Below, in pieces: positions 8,844 through 19,994 of a stretch of 64,000 nucleotides of DNA. Numbering within the stretch: position 1 is the first letter of the stretch; each line of letters starts with the position of its first letter. The position numbers were made by a program, and so were the translations under genes. Location: contig JAGWTU010000008.1 in NCBI GenBank assembly GCA_028868825.1, positions 82,644 to 146,643 of the forward strand. The letters run 5' to 3'. The notes beneath the pieces were generated by a model. It saw nothing but the letters and a program-made list of their open reading frames with translations, had not been told where the DNA came from and searched no databases. The stretch comes from Burkholderiales bacterium. GTDB lineage: Bacteria > Pseudomonadota > Gammaproteobacteria > Burkholderiales > Burkholderiaceae_C.

Positions 8844-10874
8844 ATGAGCGACGGTGCGACGCTGGCGGTGGCGGTCGAAACGCCACGGCATACGGCCGTC
8901 GGCGGCCTGCTCGACTACCGATGTGAGCAGCCGCTGCCACCCGGCACGCTGCTGCGCGTACCACTCGGGCGGCGCGAGGTGGCCGGGCTGGTCTGGGGAC
9001 CGGGTTCGGCCGAGGTCGAATCCGAGGTCGAACTGCGACCGATCAGCGCCGCGCTGACCGCCTTGCCGCCGCTGGGCGACGACTGGCGCGCCCTCGTCGA
9101 CTTCGCCGCCGGCTACTACCAGCGCGGCATCGGCGAGCTGGCGCTGGCCGTCCTGCCGCCCGAGCTGCGCAAGCTCGACGACACGCGGCTCGCGCGCCGC
9201 CTCGCCAAGCTGGCGCAGCTGCCGGCGCCGGCAGCGGAGGCGCCGCCGCAGCGCCCCGAGCTGAGCGCCGAGCAGGCGGCGGCGCTGGCGCGCATCGAGG
9301 GCGCGAGCGGTGTCACGCTGCTGCACGGCGCTACCGGCAGCGGCAAGACCGAGGTCTACCTGCGCGCCACGCAGGCCCAGCTCGAGCACGGCCGGCAGGT
9401 GCTGGTGCTGGTGCCCGAGATCAACCTCACGCCGCAGCTCGAAGCGCGCTTCGCCGAGCGCTTCCCGGGCCGCCTGATGGTCAGCCTGCACAGCGCGCTG
9501 ACACCGGCGCAGCGGCTGCGGCATTGGCTGCTGGCGCATCTGGGGCGCGCCGAACTCGTGCTCGGCACGCGGCTGGCGGTGTTCGCCTCGCTGCCGCGGC
9601 TGGGGCTGATCGTCGTCGACGAGGAGCACGACCCCTCGTTCAAGCAGCAGGAAGGGGCGCGCTATTCGGCGCGCGACCTCGCCGTCTGGCGCGGCCACCA
9701 TGGCGGCCTGCCGGTGCTGCTGGGCTCGGCCACACCCTCGCTCGAAAGCTGGCAGCGCGCCGAGGAAGGCCGCTACACGAAGGTGACGATGCCCAGCCGC
9801 ATCGGCGGCGGCGCGATGCCGCGCGTGCGCCTCGTCGACATGAGCGCGCTGCCCAAGGTCGAGGGCGGCGAGCGCGTGCTGGCGCCGGCGCTGCTCGCGG
9901 CGCTCGAACAGCGGCTCGAACGCGGCGAGCAGAGCCTGCTGCTGCTGAACCGGCGCGGCTACGCGCCGGTGCTGCATTGCCCGGCCTGCGCCTGGAAGAG
10001 CGCCTGCCCGCATTGCAGCGCCTGGCGCGTCTTCCACAAACAGGACCGCACGCTGCGCTGCCACCATTGCGGGCTCAGCCAGCGCGTACCGCGCGCCTGC
10101 CCCGATTGCGGCAACCTCGACATCGCGCCGATCGGCCGCGGCACCGAGAAGCTGCAGGAGCAGCTCGCGCAGCGGCTGCCGGCGGCGCGCATCGGCCGCA
10201 TCGACGCCGACAGCACGCGCGCCAGCGGCAGCCTGCAACAGCAGCTCGGCGCCATGCACGCGGGCGAGGTCGACATCCTCGTGGGCACGCAGATGCTGGC
10301 CAAGGGCCATGATTTCCGCCGCGTCACGCTGGTCGCCGCGGTGAACCCCGACGCGGCGCTGTTCAGCAGCGATTTCCGCGCCCCCGAGCGGCTGTTCGCG
10401 CTGCTGATGCAGGCCGCGGGCCGCGCCGGCCGCGACGCGGCGCAGGCGGCGGCCAGCGAGATGTGGATCCAGACCTGGAACCCGCGCCACCCGCTGTACG
10501 CGGCGCTGATGCGCCACGACTACCCGGCCTTCGCCGCGGCCCAGCTCGACGAGCGCCGCGCCGCCGGGCTGCCGCCCTTCGCCAGCCTGGCGCTGCTGCG
10601 CGCCGATGCGCGCAGCGCCGAGGTCGCGCTGGCCTTCCTGCGCGACGCGTCGGCACTGGCGCGGGAACATGGCGGCGTCACCGTCTACCCGCCGGTGCCG
10701 CCGCCGGTGGCCCGCGTGGCCGATGTCGAGCGCGTGCAGATGCTCGTCGAGTCGCCCACGCGCGGCGCGCTGCAGCGCATGCTCGCCGCCTGGCTGCCGG
10801 GGCTGCAGGGACTGCGCGCGCAGCACCGCGGCTTGCTGCGCTGGGCGGTCGACGTCGACCCGTTGGCGATCTGA
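8844..10874 (+). CDS. priA: Primosomal protein N', replication restart helicase
   Basis: 676 residues. PriA recognises collapsed replication forks and reloads DnaB. The N-terminal 3'-DNA-binding domain comes first, then Walker A GATGSGKTEVY (163-173), the DEEHD box (VVDEEHDPSFKQQEG), and the zinc-binding Cys clusters CPACAWKSACPHC and CHHCG...CPDCG. After these come helicase motifs QMLAKGHDF and QAAGRAGR. All core motifs are intact. It is convergent with comM, only 12 bases away. Confidence 0.97.
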   Translation: MSDGATLAVAVETPRHTAVGGLLDYRCEQPLPPGTLLRVPLGRREVAGLVWGPGSAEVESEVELRPISAALTALPPLGDDWRALVDFAAGYYQRGIGELALAVLPPELRKLDDTRLARRLAKLAQLPAPAAEAPPQRPELSAEQAAALARIEGASGVTLLHGATGSGKTEVYLRATQAQLEHGRQVLVLVPEINLTPQLEARFAERFPGRLMVSLHSALTPAQRLRHWLLAHLGRAELVLGTRLAVFASLPRLGLIVVDEEHDPSFKQQEGARYSARDLAVWRGHHGGLPVLLGSATPSLESWQRAEEGRYTKVTMPSRIGGGAMPRVRLVDMSALPKVEGGERVLAPALLAALEQRLERGEQSLLLLNRRGYAPVLHCPACAWKSACPHCSAWRVFHKQDRTLRCHHCGLSQRVPRACPDCGNLDIAPIGRGTEKLQEQLAQRLPAARIGRIDADSTRASGSLQQQLGAMHAGEVDILVGTQMLAKGHDFRRVTLVAAVNPDAALFSSDFRAPERLFALLMQAAGRAGRDAAQAAASEMWIQTWNPRHPLYAALMRHDYPAFAAAQLDERRAAGLPPFASLALLRADARSAEVALAFLRDASALAREHGGVTVYPPVPPPVARVADVERVQMLVESPTRGALQRMLAAWLPGLQGLRAQHRGLLRWAVDVDPLAI

Positions 10875-10886
10875 GTCGCCGGGGCT

Positions 10887-12410
10887 TCAGACAGTCAGCA
10901 CGCGCTGCAGCTGCAGCGCCTCGGCGAGGTGGCTGCGGTTGATCGATGCGCTGGCCGCGAGGTCGGCGATCGTGCGCGCCACGCGCAGGCAACGGTGCAC
11001 GCGCCGCCCCGACCAGCCCAGCCGCTCGGCGGCGCCGAGCAGGAACTGGCGCGTCGCGTCGTCGAGCGCGCAATGCCGATCCAGCGCCGCGACGTCGAGT
11101 GCCGCGTTCGTGCGCTGCTGGCGCGCGAGCTGGCGCGCCCGCGCGTGCGCGACGCGCGCCGCGACACGCGCGCTGGGCTCGCCATCGCCCTGCGCCAGCA
11201 ACTGCGCCGGCGGCGCGGCGAGGACTTCGACCTGGAGGTCGATGCGGTCGAGCAGCGGCCCCGAGAGCCGGCTGCGGTAGCGCGCCACCGCGTCGGGCGT
11301 GCAATGGCAGGCATGGCCGCCGGCGGCCGGCGCGCCGAGCCAGCCGCGGGGGCAGGGATTCATCGCCGCGACGAGCTGGAAGGCGGCCGGGAAGGTCGCC
11401 TGGCGCGCGGCGCGCGAGATCGTGATGCAGCCGGTCTCCAGCGGTTCGCGCAGCGCCTCGAGCGCGGCGCGCGCGAATTCGGGCAACTCGTCGAGGAAGA
11501 GGATGCCGCCGTGGGCCAGCGAGATCTCGCCCGGGCGCGGCGGTGAACCGCCGCCGACGAGTGCCACCGCGCTGGCGCTGTGGTGCGGCGAACGCAGCGG
11601 ACGCAAGCCGATGGGCAGCGCGTCGTCGACCTCGCGCGCGAGCCCCTGGATCGCGGCACTGGCCAGCGCTTCTTCGGGGGTCGGTGGCGGCAGCAGACCG
11701 GCCAGGCGCTGCGCCAGCATCGACTTGCCGGTGCCCGGCGGGCCGACGAGCAGCAGGCTGTGCCCGCCGGCGGCGGCGATCTCGAGCGCGCGTTTGGCGC
11801 CGAACTGGCCCTTCACGTCGCGCAGATCGGGCTGCGCGGCCGGCGTTGCCGGCGGCCAGGGTTCGGCCCGCGCCAGCGTCGGCGCGGCGTCGCCGCCCTG
11901 CAGCGTCGCGACGACCTCGGCCAGCGTGTGCGCACTGCGCACGTCGAGCCCGCCGACGCGGGCGGCGCTGCGCGCGCTCGCCGCCGGCAGCACGAGTGTG
12001 CGCCCGGCGCCGGCCGCATGCGCCGCCAGCGCCAGCGCCAGCGCGCCGCGCACGGGCCGCAATTCGCCGGCCAGCGAGAGTTCGCCGGCGAATTCGCAGG
12101 CCGCCAGCCGCGCCGCGTCGATGGCGCCCGACGCGGCGAGGATGCCGAGCGCGATCGGCAGGTCGAAGCGGCCCGATTCCTTGGGCAGATCGGCCGGCGC
12201 GAGGTTGACGGTCACGCGCCGGTTCGCCGGGAACTCGAAGCCGCTGTGCTGGAGCGCGGCGCGCACGCGCTCGCGCGCCTCCTTGACCTCGACGTCCGCA
12301 AGTCCGACGAGCGTGAAGCTGGGCAGGCCGTTGGCCAGATGCACCTCGACCTGGACCGCCGGCGCCTCGAGGCCGAGCAGCGCCCGGCTGGCGACGAGGG
12401 CCAGCGTCAT
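10887..12410 (-). CDS. comM: YifB/ComM-type Mg-chelatase-like AAA+ ATPase
   Basis: 507 residues from the ATG at 12410. The N-terminal Lon-like fold (LPSFTLVGLADVEVKEARER) is followed by the AAA+ Mg-chelatase module with Walker A GPPGTGKSMLAQRLAG, Walker B ILFLDELPEF and the C-terminal Mg_chelatase_C domain (RVHRCLRVARTIADLA). In naturally transformable relatives ComM promotes branch migration of incoming DNA during recombination. The length and domain order are complete. It is probably transcribed on its own. Confidence 0.93.
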   Translation of the reverse strand: MTLALVASRALLGLEAPAVQVEVHLANGLPSFTLVGLADVEVKEARERVRAALQHSGFEFPANRRVTVNLAPADLPKESGRFDLPIALGILAASGAIDAARLAACEFAGELSLAGELRPVRGALALALAAHAAGAGRTLVLPAASARSAARVGGLDVRSAHTLAEVVATLQGGDAAPTLARAEPWPPATPAAQPDLRDVKGQFGAKRALEIAAAGGHSLLLVGPPGTGKSMLAQRLAGLLPPPTPEEALASAAIQGLAREVDDALPIGLRPLRSPHHSASAVALVGGGSPPRPGEISLAHGGILFLDELPEFARAALEALREPLETGCITISRAARQATFPAAFQLVAAMNPCPRGWLGAPAAGGHACHCTPDAVARYRSRLSGPLLDRIDLQVEVLAAPPAQLLAQGDGEPSARVAARVAHARARQLARQQRTNAALDVAALDRHCALDDATRQFLLGAAERLGWSGRRVHRCLRVARTIADLAASASINRSHLAEALQLQRVLTV

Positions 12411-12568
12411 CGCCCGGCCCCACGCGGTCCGCACGCCGGCGCGCTCATGGTCGATGGCTCGGTGCCGCGTTCATGGCGCAGGCATTCTGGCCATGCAGCG
12501 CCGCGCGCACCAGCGCAGGCGAGTCGCCGCCAGGCTCATTGCACGCCATTCATCGTTGCGTGCACCGA

Positions 12569-12585
12569 TGCACGCGATTGGTGCG
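12569..12585 (+). promoter_or_regulatory. NtrC-like enhancer site
   Basis: tgcacgcgattggtgcg matches the NtrC operator pattern TGCAC-N5-TGGTGCA except for the last base. A second TGCACC half-site is at 12561. It lies about 120 bp upstream of the predicted sigma-54 start, a normal enhancer distance. It supports nitrogen-limitation control of torF-glnK-amtB. Confidence 0.65.
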
Positions 12586-12672
12586 CACTACTTTGGGATA
12601 CCTCCGCTCGGCGGGCGAATTGTTCGGTGCATGCGCCCCGTCTCCCTGAGGCGCCAGGGCGATGTCGAACGC

Positions 12673-12688
12673 TGGCACGGAAGCTGCG
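12673..12688 (+). promoter_or_regulatory. Sigma-54 promoter of the torF-glnK-amtB operon
   Basis: TGGCACGGAAGCTGCG: the -24 element TGGCACG is perfect and the -12 element is CTGCG against TTGCW. GG (12674-12675) and GC (12686-12687) are separated by exactly 10 bases, the fixed RpoN spacing. The predicted start is near 12699, giving a leader of about 38 bases to the torF ATG. Confidence 0.7.
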
Positions 12689-12736
12689 AACGCTGGTGCA
12701 GTGCCCTCGAAACTCAACCCCCCTTACGGAGTCCGC

Positions 12737-13931
<1,195 letters not shown>

Positions 13932-13954
13932 GCAGCGCATCCCACGAGACCATC

Positions 13955-15514
13955 ATGAAAAAACTCATCACCATCCTTGCCCTGGGCGTCGCCGCCCTGG
14001 GCTTCGGCGGCTCCGTGCTGGCGCAGACGCCGGCAGCCGCCCCCACCGCATCCGCGCCTGCGGCCGACGCATCGGCTGCCGCCGCCGCGCCCGCCGCGGC
14101 CTCGGACGCGGCAGCGGCGCCGGCAGCTGCCGCGGCGGTCGCGGCGGCACCGGCATCCGCCGCCGCCTCGGGTCCGACCGAGACCGTCAACAAGGGCGAC
14201 GTGAGCTGGATGCTCGTGTCCACCGCCCTCGTCATCATGATGTCGATCCCCGGCCTCGCGCTGTTCTACGGCGGCCTCGTGCGCAGCAAGAACATGCTGT
14301 CGGTGCTGATGCAGGTCTTCGTCACCTTCTCGATGATCGTCGTGCTGTGGATCGTCTACGGCTACAGCCTCGCGTTCACCGAGGGCAACCAGTTCATCGG
14401 CGGCTTCTCGCGGCTGTTCCTCAACGGCGTGTTCACGCCCGACGCCAACGGCGGCACCTTCGCCACCGCGGCCACGTTCAGCAAGGGCGTCGTGCTGCCC
14501 GAGATCGTCTTCGTCGTCTTCCAGGCCACCTTCGCGGCCATCACCTGCTGCCTGATCGTCGGCAGCTTCGCCGAGCGCATCAAGTTCTCGGCCGTGTTGA
14601 TGTTCATGGTGCTGTGGTTCACCTTCAGCTACGCGCCGATCGCCCACATGGTCTGGTTCTGGGAAGGTCCAGACGCCTACACCAGCAAGACCGTCGTCGA
14701 CGCGATGAACGCCAAGGCCGGCCTGATCTGGCAGTGGGGCGCGCTCGACTTCGCCGGCGGCACGGTCGTGCACATCAACGCCGCGGTGGCCGGCCTCGTC
14801 GGTGCCTTCATGATCGGCAAGCGCATCGGCTACGGCAAGGAATCGATGGCGCCGCACAGCCTGACGCTGACGATGGTCGGTGCCTCGTTGCTGTGGGTGG
14901 GCTGGTTCGGCTTCAACGCCGGCTCGGCGCTCGAGGCCGGCAACAGCGCCGCGCTCGCCTTCCTGAACACCTTCTCGGCGACCGCGATGGCGGTGCTGGC
15001 CTGGTGCGGCGCCGAGGCGCTGCTCAAGGGCAAGGCCTCGATGCTGGGTGCCGCTTCGGGTGCCGTCGCCGGCCTCGTCGCGATCACGCCGGCCGCCGGC
15101 AACGTCGGCATCGTCGGCGCGCTCGTCATCGGTGCGGTCGCGGGCTTCGTCTGCCTGTGGGGCGTGACCGGCCTGAAGAAGCTGCTCGGTGCCGACGACA
15201 CGCTCGACGTGTTCGGCGTGCACGGCGTCGGCGGGATCACCGGTGCGCTGCTGACCGGTGTGTTCAACACCCAGGCCCTCGGCGGCCCGGGCATGGTCAC
15301 CGACTGGGTCACCGGCGCGGTCGGTTCGGTGAGCTCGTTCGACCAGCTCATCATCCAGGCCAAGGCGGTCGGCGTGACGATCGTCTGGTCGGGCCTGGTC
15401 TCGCTGATCTCGTACAAGATCGTCGACATGACGATCGGCCTGCGCGTCCCCGAGGACGAGGAGCGCGAGGGTCTGGACGTCACCTCGCACGGCGAGTCGG
15501 CGTACAGCCACTGA
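13955..15514 (+). CDS. amtB: Ammonium transporter
   Basis: 519 residues, longer than a usual Amt because a signal peptide (about 1-23) is followed by a roughly 50-residue Ala/Pro-rich periplasmic stretch. The eleven-helix Amt core then follows, from VSWMLVSTALVIMMSIPGLA. Signatures include LFYGGLVRSKNMLSVLMQ, DFAGGTVVHINAAVAGLV with the first pore histidine, and VFGVHGVGGITGALLTG with the second. Together with GlnK it forms the ammonium uptake system. A double hairpin follows the stop. Confidence 0.96.
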   Translation: MKKLITILALGVAALGFGGSVLAQTPAAAPTASAPAADASAAAAAPAAASDAAAAPAAAAAVAAAPASAAASGPTETVNKGDVSWMLVSTALVIMMSIPGLALFYGGLVRSKNMLSVLMQVFVTFSMIVVLWIVYGYSLAFTEGNQFIGGFSRLFLNGVFTPDANGGTFATAATFSKGVVLPEIVFVVFQATFAAITCCLIVGSFAERIKFSAVLMFMVLWFTFSYAPIAHMVWFWEGPDAYTSKTVVDAMNAKAGLIWQWGALDFAGGTVVHINAAVAGLVGAFMIGKRIGYGKESMAPHSLTLTMVGASLLWVGWFGFNAGSALEAGNSAALAFLNTFSATAMAVLAWCGAEALLKGKASMLGAASGAVAGLVAITPAAGNVGIVGALVIGAVAGFVCLWGVTGLKKLLGADDTLDVFGVHGVGGITGALLTGVFNTQALGGPGMVTDWVTGAVGSVSSFDQLIIQAKAVGVTIVWSGLVSLISYKIVDMTIGLRVPEDEEREGLDVTSHGESAYSH

Positions 15515-15526
15515 ACTTCGGAACCC

Positions 15527-15584
15527 GGGGCGGCCTGCGGGCCGCCCTGACCGCGGGGCGCCTCAGGGCGCCCCGTTTGCATTT
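15527..15584 (+). terminator. Tandem hairpins, terminator of the amtB operon
   Basis: Two consecutive GC stems: gggcggcc (15528-15535) with ggccgccc (15540-15547), and ggggcgcc (15555-15562) with ggcgcccc (15567-15574). The second is followed by gtttgcatttg. The second stem with its T-rich tail is a good intrinsic terminator. Confidence 0.75.
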
Positions 15585-15671
15585 GTAGTCCGGCCATGGC
15601 GCCCGTGGCGCTATGAAATCCGCGCAGCGACCCCATCTGCCAGAATTCTTCGATCTTCCGACAAGGCTCCC

Positions 15672-16943
15672 ATGGTTCCCCACCTCACCACCGCACACAA
15701 CGGGCCGATCAACGAACTCGAGCAGCGCATCCTCGAGTCGATGCCGGCGATCGAGCGCTGGTTCAGGCTCGAATGGATGGAGCACACGCCGCCGTTCTAC
15801 ACCTCGGTCGATCTGCGCAACGCCGGCTTCAAGCTCGCGCCGGTCGACAACGACCTCTTCCCGCGCACCTTCAACAACCTCACGCGCGAGATGATGCCGC
15901 TGGCCGTGCAGGCGGCGATGGCGGCGATCGAGAAGATCTGCCCCGAGGCGAAGAACCTGCTGCTGATCCCCGACGCGCGCACGGCCAACACCTTCTACCT
16001 GCAGAACCTGCAGCGCCTGATCGAGATCTTCACGCAGGCCGGTCTCAACGTGCGTCTGGGCGCGCTCGACACGACGATGAAGACGCCGACCCAGCTCGTG
16101 CTGCCCGACGGCAGCGAACTCACGCTCGAACCGCTGGTGCGCAACCGCGGCCGGCTCGGCCTCAAGCGCTTCGATCCCTGCACGATCCTGCTCAACAACG
16201 ACCTCTCGGGCGGCGTGCCGCGCGAGCTCGAGCATCTCTACGAGCAATACCTGCTGCCGCCGCTGCACGCGGGCTGGCCGCTGCGCCGCAAGAGCCGCCA
16301 TTTCCGCAGTTGCGAGGAGGTGGCGAAGAAGTTCGCCAAGCTGCTCGGCCTCGACGCCTGGCTCATCAACCCGCTGCACGCGGGCTGCGGCGCGCTCGAC
16401 GTCGAGCGCGCGGCCGGGCTCGAGGCGCTGCGCGGTCATGCCGACGCGCTGCTGACGAAGATCCGACGCAAGTACAAGGAATACGGCATCACCGACAAGC
16501 CCTACGTCGTCGTCAAGTCCGACGACGCCGCCGGCATCGGCCTGCTCACGTTGCGCGACGCCAAGGAACTCGACGACCCGGCACGACTGCGCCGTGGCGG
16601 CGCGGCCCCGGCCGAGTTCGTGATCCAGGAAGGCGTGCCGACCTTCGAGCGCATGAACGACGCCGTGGCCGAGCCGGTCGTGATGATGGTCGACCGCTAC
16701 GTCGTCGGCGGCTATTACCGCGTGCACGCCGAGCGCGCGGCCGACGAGGACCTGTGCGGCGCCGCCTCGGGCTATGTGCCGCTGGCCTTCGCCGGTGCGA
16801 GCCAGATGCCGCGCGCCGGCGTCAAGCCCGGCGCGAATGCCACCAACCGCTTCTACATGTACGGCGTGGTGGGACGCTTGTCGATGCTGGCGTCGTCCTA
16901 CGAACTCGAGGCCACGGACCCCGACGCCGAGAATTACCAGTAG
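15672..16943 (+). CDS. gshA: Glutamate-cysteine ligase, ferrooxidans-type GshA
   Basis: 423 residues. It matches the betaproteobacterial/Acidithiobacillus type of glutamate-cysteine ligase, the first step of glutathione synthesis, not the E. coli-type GshA. Recognisable segments are [36 protein letters not shown], and [20 protein letters not shown]. The last resembles an ATP-grasp loop. The gene is followed after 47 bases by kup on the same strand. In related genomes gshB often follows gshA; it is not in this window. Confidence 0.88.
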   Translation: MVPHLTTAHNGPINELEQRILESMPAIERWFRLEWMEHTPPFYTSVDLRNAGFKLAPVDNDLFPRTFNNLTREMMPLAVQAAMAAIEKICPEAKNLLLIPDARTANTFYLQNLQRLIEIFTQAGLNVRLGALDTTMKTPTQLVLPDGSELTLEPLVRNRGRLGLKRFDPCTILLNNDLSGGVPRELEHLYEQYLLPPLHAGWPLRRKSRHFRSCEEVAKKFAKLLGLDAWLINPLHAGCGALDVERAAGLEALRGHADALLTKIRRKYKEYGITDKPYVVVKSDDAAGIGLLTLRDAKELDDPARLRRGGAAPAEFVIQEGVPTFERMNDAVAEPVVMMVDRYVVGGYYRVHAERAADEDLCGAASGYVPLAFAGASQMPRAGVKPGANATNRFYMYGVVGRLSMLASSYELEATDPDAENYQ

Positions 16944-16990
16944 AAGGTGTCGGGTCGCCGCGCCGCTTGGCGCGCACAATCGCGCCGGCC

Positions 16991-18877
16991 ATGAGTTCGA
17001 CGCCGAGATCCAGGGCCGCGCTGGCCGCGACGACGCTCGCTGCCGTCGGCGTCGTCTACGGCGACATCGGCACGAGCCCGCTGTATGCGCTCAAGGAGGT
17101 CTTCCGACACGACCGCGTGCCGCTGACGCCCGACAACGTGCTGGGCGTGCTTTCGCTCGTCTTCTGGACCCTGGCGCTCGTGGTGTCGCTGAAATATGTC
17201 GCGCTGATCCTGCGCGCCGACAACAACGGCGAGGGCGGCCTGATCGCGATGATGGCGCTGGCCTCGCAGGCGCTGCGCGAGCGGCCGCGCCTGCGCGCGG
17301 GCCTGCTCCTGCTGGGCATCCTGGGCACGGCGATCTTCTTCGGCGACGGCGTGATCACGCCGGCCATCAGCGTGCTCTCGGCCGTCGAGGGGCTGGAGAT
17401 CGCCGCGCCCGGGCTCGACCGCTGGGTCGTGCCGCTGACGCTGCTCGTGCTGACGGCGCTGTTCGCGGGCCAGCGCCATGGCACGGCGGCCGTCGGGCGC
17501 CTGTTCGGGCCGGTGATGCTGGCCTGGTTCATCACCCTCGCCGTGCTCGGCATCGCGCCGATTTGGCGCCATCCCGAGGTGCTGCAGGCGCTCTCGCCGG
17601 CGCCCGCGGCGGCGTTCGTGCTGCGCCATCCGGGGCTCGGTTTCATTGCGCTGGGCTCGGTCTTCCTCACCGTCACGGGTGCCGAGGCGCTGTACGCCGA
17701 CCTCGGGCATTTCAGTGCCGGGCCGATCCGCCTGGCCTGGTTCGGCATCGCGATGCCGGCGCTGGTCGTCAACTACTTCGGCCAGGGCGCGCTGCTGCTG
17801 GCCGATCCGGGCCAGTCGGGCAACCCCTTCTACGGCCTCGCGCCACGCTGGGCGGTGGGGCCGCTGATCGTGCTGGCGACGGCAGCGACGGTGATCGCCT
17901 CGCAGGCGCTGATCTCGGCGGCGTACTCGGTCAGCAAGCAGGCGACCCAGCTCGGCTACCTGCCGCGACTGCGCGTGCTGCACACCAGCGTGCGCGACAT
18001 CGGGCAGATCTACGTGCCATTCGTCAACTGGGGGCTCTACGGCTTCGTCGTGCTGGCGGTGCTGATGTTCAAGTCCAGCGACGCGCTGGCCTCGGCCTAC
18101 GGCGTCGCCGTCGCGACGAACATGGTCATCACGACGCTGATGACGTATTTCGTGATCCGCTACGCCTGGCATCTGCCGCTGGCGCTGTGCCTCGCGGCGA
18201 CGGCGTTCTTCCTGTGCATCGACAGCGCCTTCTTCGCCGCCAATGCGGTCAAGGTGTTCGAAGGCGGCTGGCTGCCGCTGCTCGTCGGGGGGCTGATGTA
18301 CACGCTGATGAGCACCTGGAAGCGCGGCCGGCGCCTGATGGCCGAGCGGCTGCGCCAGGAATCGATCGCGCTGCCCGAATTCCTCGAATCGATCTTCGCC
18401 AATCCGCCGCTGCGCGTCGGCGGCACCGCGGTCTTCCTCTGCCCGGATCCGCACTCGACGCCGTTCGCGCTGCTGCACAACCTCAAGCACAACAAGGTGC
18501 TGCACGAACAGAACCTGTTCGTCACCGTGCGCCACCACGAAGTGCCCTGGATCGGTTTCGACCGTCGCTGCCAGGTCGAGCCGCTGGGCCACGACTGCTG
18601 GCAGGTGACGCTGAACTTCGGCTTCAAGAACGAGCCCGACGTGCCCGAGGCGCTGCAGTCGCTGCAATTGCTGCAGGGCCGCGGCGTCGAACTCGAGCCG
18701 ATGGACACGAGCTATTTCCTCAGCCGCGACACCGTGACCCCGACCTTCGGTGGCGGCATGGCGGTGTGGCGCGAGAAGCTCTTCGCCGGCATGCACCGCA
18801 ACGCCGCCGGGGCGGCCGACTTCCTGCACCTGCCGACCAACCGTATCGTCGAGCTCGGGACGAAGGTCGAGATCTAG
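16991..18877 (+). CDS. kup: Low-affinity potassium uptake protein
   Basis: 628 residues, the normal Kup length. The protein is a K+/H+ symporter of the inner membrane with about twelve helices. Signatures: [20 protein letters not shown] at the N-terminus, [16 protein letters not shown], and [19 protein letters not shown]. The C-terminal cytoplasmic domain ([34 protein letters not shown]) is complete. The start at 16991 follows the TATA-like cacaat by 10 bases with no clear Shine-Dalgarno. Confidence 0.96.
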   Translation: MSSTPRSRAALAATTLAAVGVVYGDIGTSPLYALKEVFRHDRVPLTPDNVLGVLSLVFWTLALVVSLKYVALILRADNNGEGGLIAMMALASQALRERPRLRAGLLLLGILGTAIFFGDGVITPAISVLSAVEGLEIAAPGLDRWVVPLTLLVLTALFAGQRHGTAAVGRLFGPVMLAWFITLAVLGIAPIWRHPEVLQALSPAPAAAFVLRHPGLGFIALGSVFLTVTGAEALYADLGHFSAGPIRLAWFGIAMPALVVNYFGQGALLLADPGQSGNPFYGLAPRWAVGPLIVLATAATVIASQALISAAYSVSKQATQLGYLPRLRVLHTSVRDIGQIYVPFVNWGLYGFVVLAVLMFKSSDALASAYGVAVATNMVITTLMTYFVIRYAWHLPLALCLAATAFFLCIDSAFFAANAVKVFEGGWLPLLVGGLMYTLMSTWKRGRRLMAERLRQESIALPEFLESIFANPPLRVGGTAVFLCPDPHSTPFALLHNLKHNKVLHEQNLFVTVRHHEVPWIGFDRRCQVEPLGHDCWQVTLNFGFKNEPDVPEALQSLQLLQGRGVELEPMDTSYFLSRDTVTPTFGGGMAVWREKLFAGMHRNAAGAADFLHLPTNRIVELGTKVEI

Positions 18878-18899
18878 ACGGCCGCAGCGCGCCGGCGCG

Positions 18900-19949
18900 T
18901 CAAGCGGCCAGCAGCGGCGTGAACAGCGGATCCTGGCGCGAACGCGGGCGGTAGCCGCGCACGCGGCGCGCGATCTCGGCGATGTGCTCGGGCGTCGTGC
19001 CGCAGCAGCCGCCGACGATGTTGAGGAAGCCGGCCCCGGCGAACTCCTCCATCAGCGCGCCGGTGACGGCCGGCGTTTCGTCGAAGCCGGTGTCGCTCAT
19101 CGGGTTGGGCAGGCCGGCGTTCGGGTAGCAGCTGATGTAGGTGTCGCCGGCGACCTTGTGCAGCTCCTCGATGTAGGGCCGCATCACCGTGGCGCCGAGC
19201 GCGCAGTTCAGCCCCACCGCCAGCGGCCGCGCATGGCGCACCGAATGCCAGAACGCGGCCACCGTCTGGCCCGAGAGGATGCGCCCCGAGGCGTCGGTGA
19301 CGGTACCCGAGACGATCACCGGCAGGCGCTCGCCGGTGTCCTCCATCAGCTCGTCGAGGGCGAAGATCGCCGCCTTCGCGTTGAGCGTGTCGAAGATGGT
19401 CTCGACGAGGAAGACATCGCAGCCGCCGCGCAGCAGGCCTTCGGCCTGCTCGCGGTAGGCGGCGCGCAGTTCGTCGAAGCTGGTGTTGCGCGCGCCCGGG
19501 TCGTTGACGTCGGGGCTGATGCTGGCCGTGCGCGGCGTCGGGCCGAGCGCGCCGGCGACGAAGCGCGGCTGCTCGGGCGTGGCATGGGCATCGGCGGCCG
19601 CACGCGCCAGGCGCGCCGCGGCCTCGTTCATCTCCCCGGCCAGATGCGCCAGGCCGTAGTCCTCCTGCGCGACCGAAGTGGCGCCGAAGGTGTTGGTCTC
19701 GATGAGGTCGGCGCCGGCCCCGAGGTACTGGTCGTGGATGGCGCGGATCACGTCGGGCCGGGTCAGCACGAGCAGGTCGTTGTTGCCCTTGAGGTCCTTG
19801 GGGTGATCGGCGAAGCGGCTGCCGCGGAAATCGGCCTCGGTCAGCTTCCAGCGCTGGATCATCGTGCCCATGGCGCCGTCGATGACGGCGATGCGGCGCT
19901 GCAGCAACTCGGCCAGCGCGCCGCCGCGGGTGTAGGCGCGGGATTTCAT
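18900..19949 (-). CDS. metH1: Homocysteine methyltransferase half of a split MetH
   Basis: 349 residues, equal to only the first module of B12-dependent methionine synthase. Motifs: [39 protein letters not shown], and the three zinc-binding cysteines in GLNCALG (about residue 245) and GGCCGT (about 309-315). It transfers a methyl group from methylcobalamin to homocysteine and needs a partner with the folate, B12 and activation domains. Such splits are known in Burkholderiales, where the two halves are often neighbours. Here the gene downstream is convergent kup, so the partner lies elsewhere. The promoter TACAAT ends 6 bases before the ATG. Confidence 0.9.
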   Translation of the reverse strand: MKSRAYTRGGALAELLQRRIAVIDGAMGTMIQRWKLTEADFRGSRFADHPKDLKGNNDLLVLTRPDVIRAIHDQYLGAGADLIETNTFGATSVAQEDYGLAHLAGEMNEAAARLARAAADAHATPEQPRFVAGALGPTPRTASISPDVNDPGARNTSFDELRAAYREQAEGLLRGGCDVFLVETIFDTLNAKAAIFALDELMEDTGERLPVIVSGTVTDASGRILSGQTVAAFWHSVRHARPLAVGLNCALGATVMRPYIEELHKVAGDTYISCYPNAGLPNPMSDTGFDETPAVTGALMEEFAGAGFLNIVGGCCGTTPEHIAEIARRVRGYRPRSRQDPLFTPLLAA

Positions 19950-19955
19950 GCGCGC

Positions 19956-19961
19956 ATTGTA
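19956..19961 (-). promoter_or_regulatory. -10 element directly before metH1
   Basis: TACAAT on the minus strand with only 6 bases (gcgcgc) between it and the metH1 ATG. A start site at normal distance would fall on or next to the ATG, so the message may be leaderless. No convincing -35 hexamer is visible. Confidence 0.45.
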
Positions 19962-19994
19962 GTTTTGGGCGCCTTGCGGCGCCGGCCGGCGACG

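Noticed and set aside
12615..12631. Second full NtrC site upstream of torF
   Set aside because: Only the right half (cGGTGCA) matches; the left half does not, so at most a half-site.
16934..18829. A 631-codon frame opposite kup
   Set aside because: Shadow of a typical transporter; composition is His/Arg/Gln rich without membrane segments.
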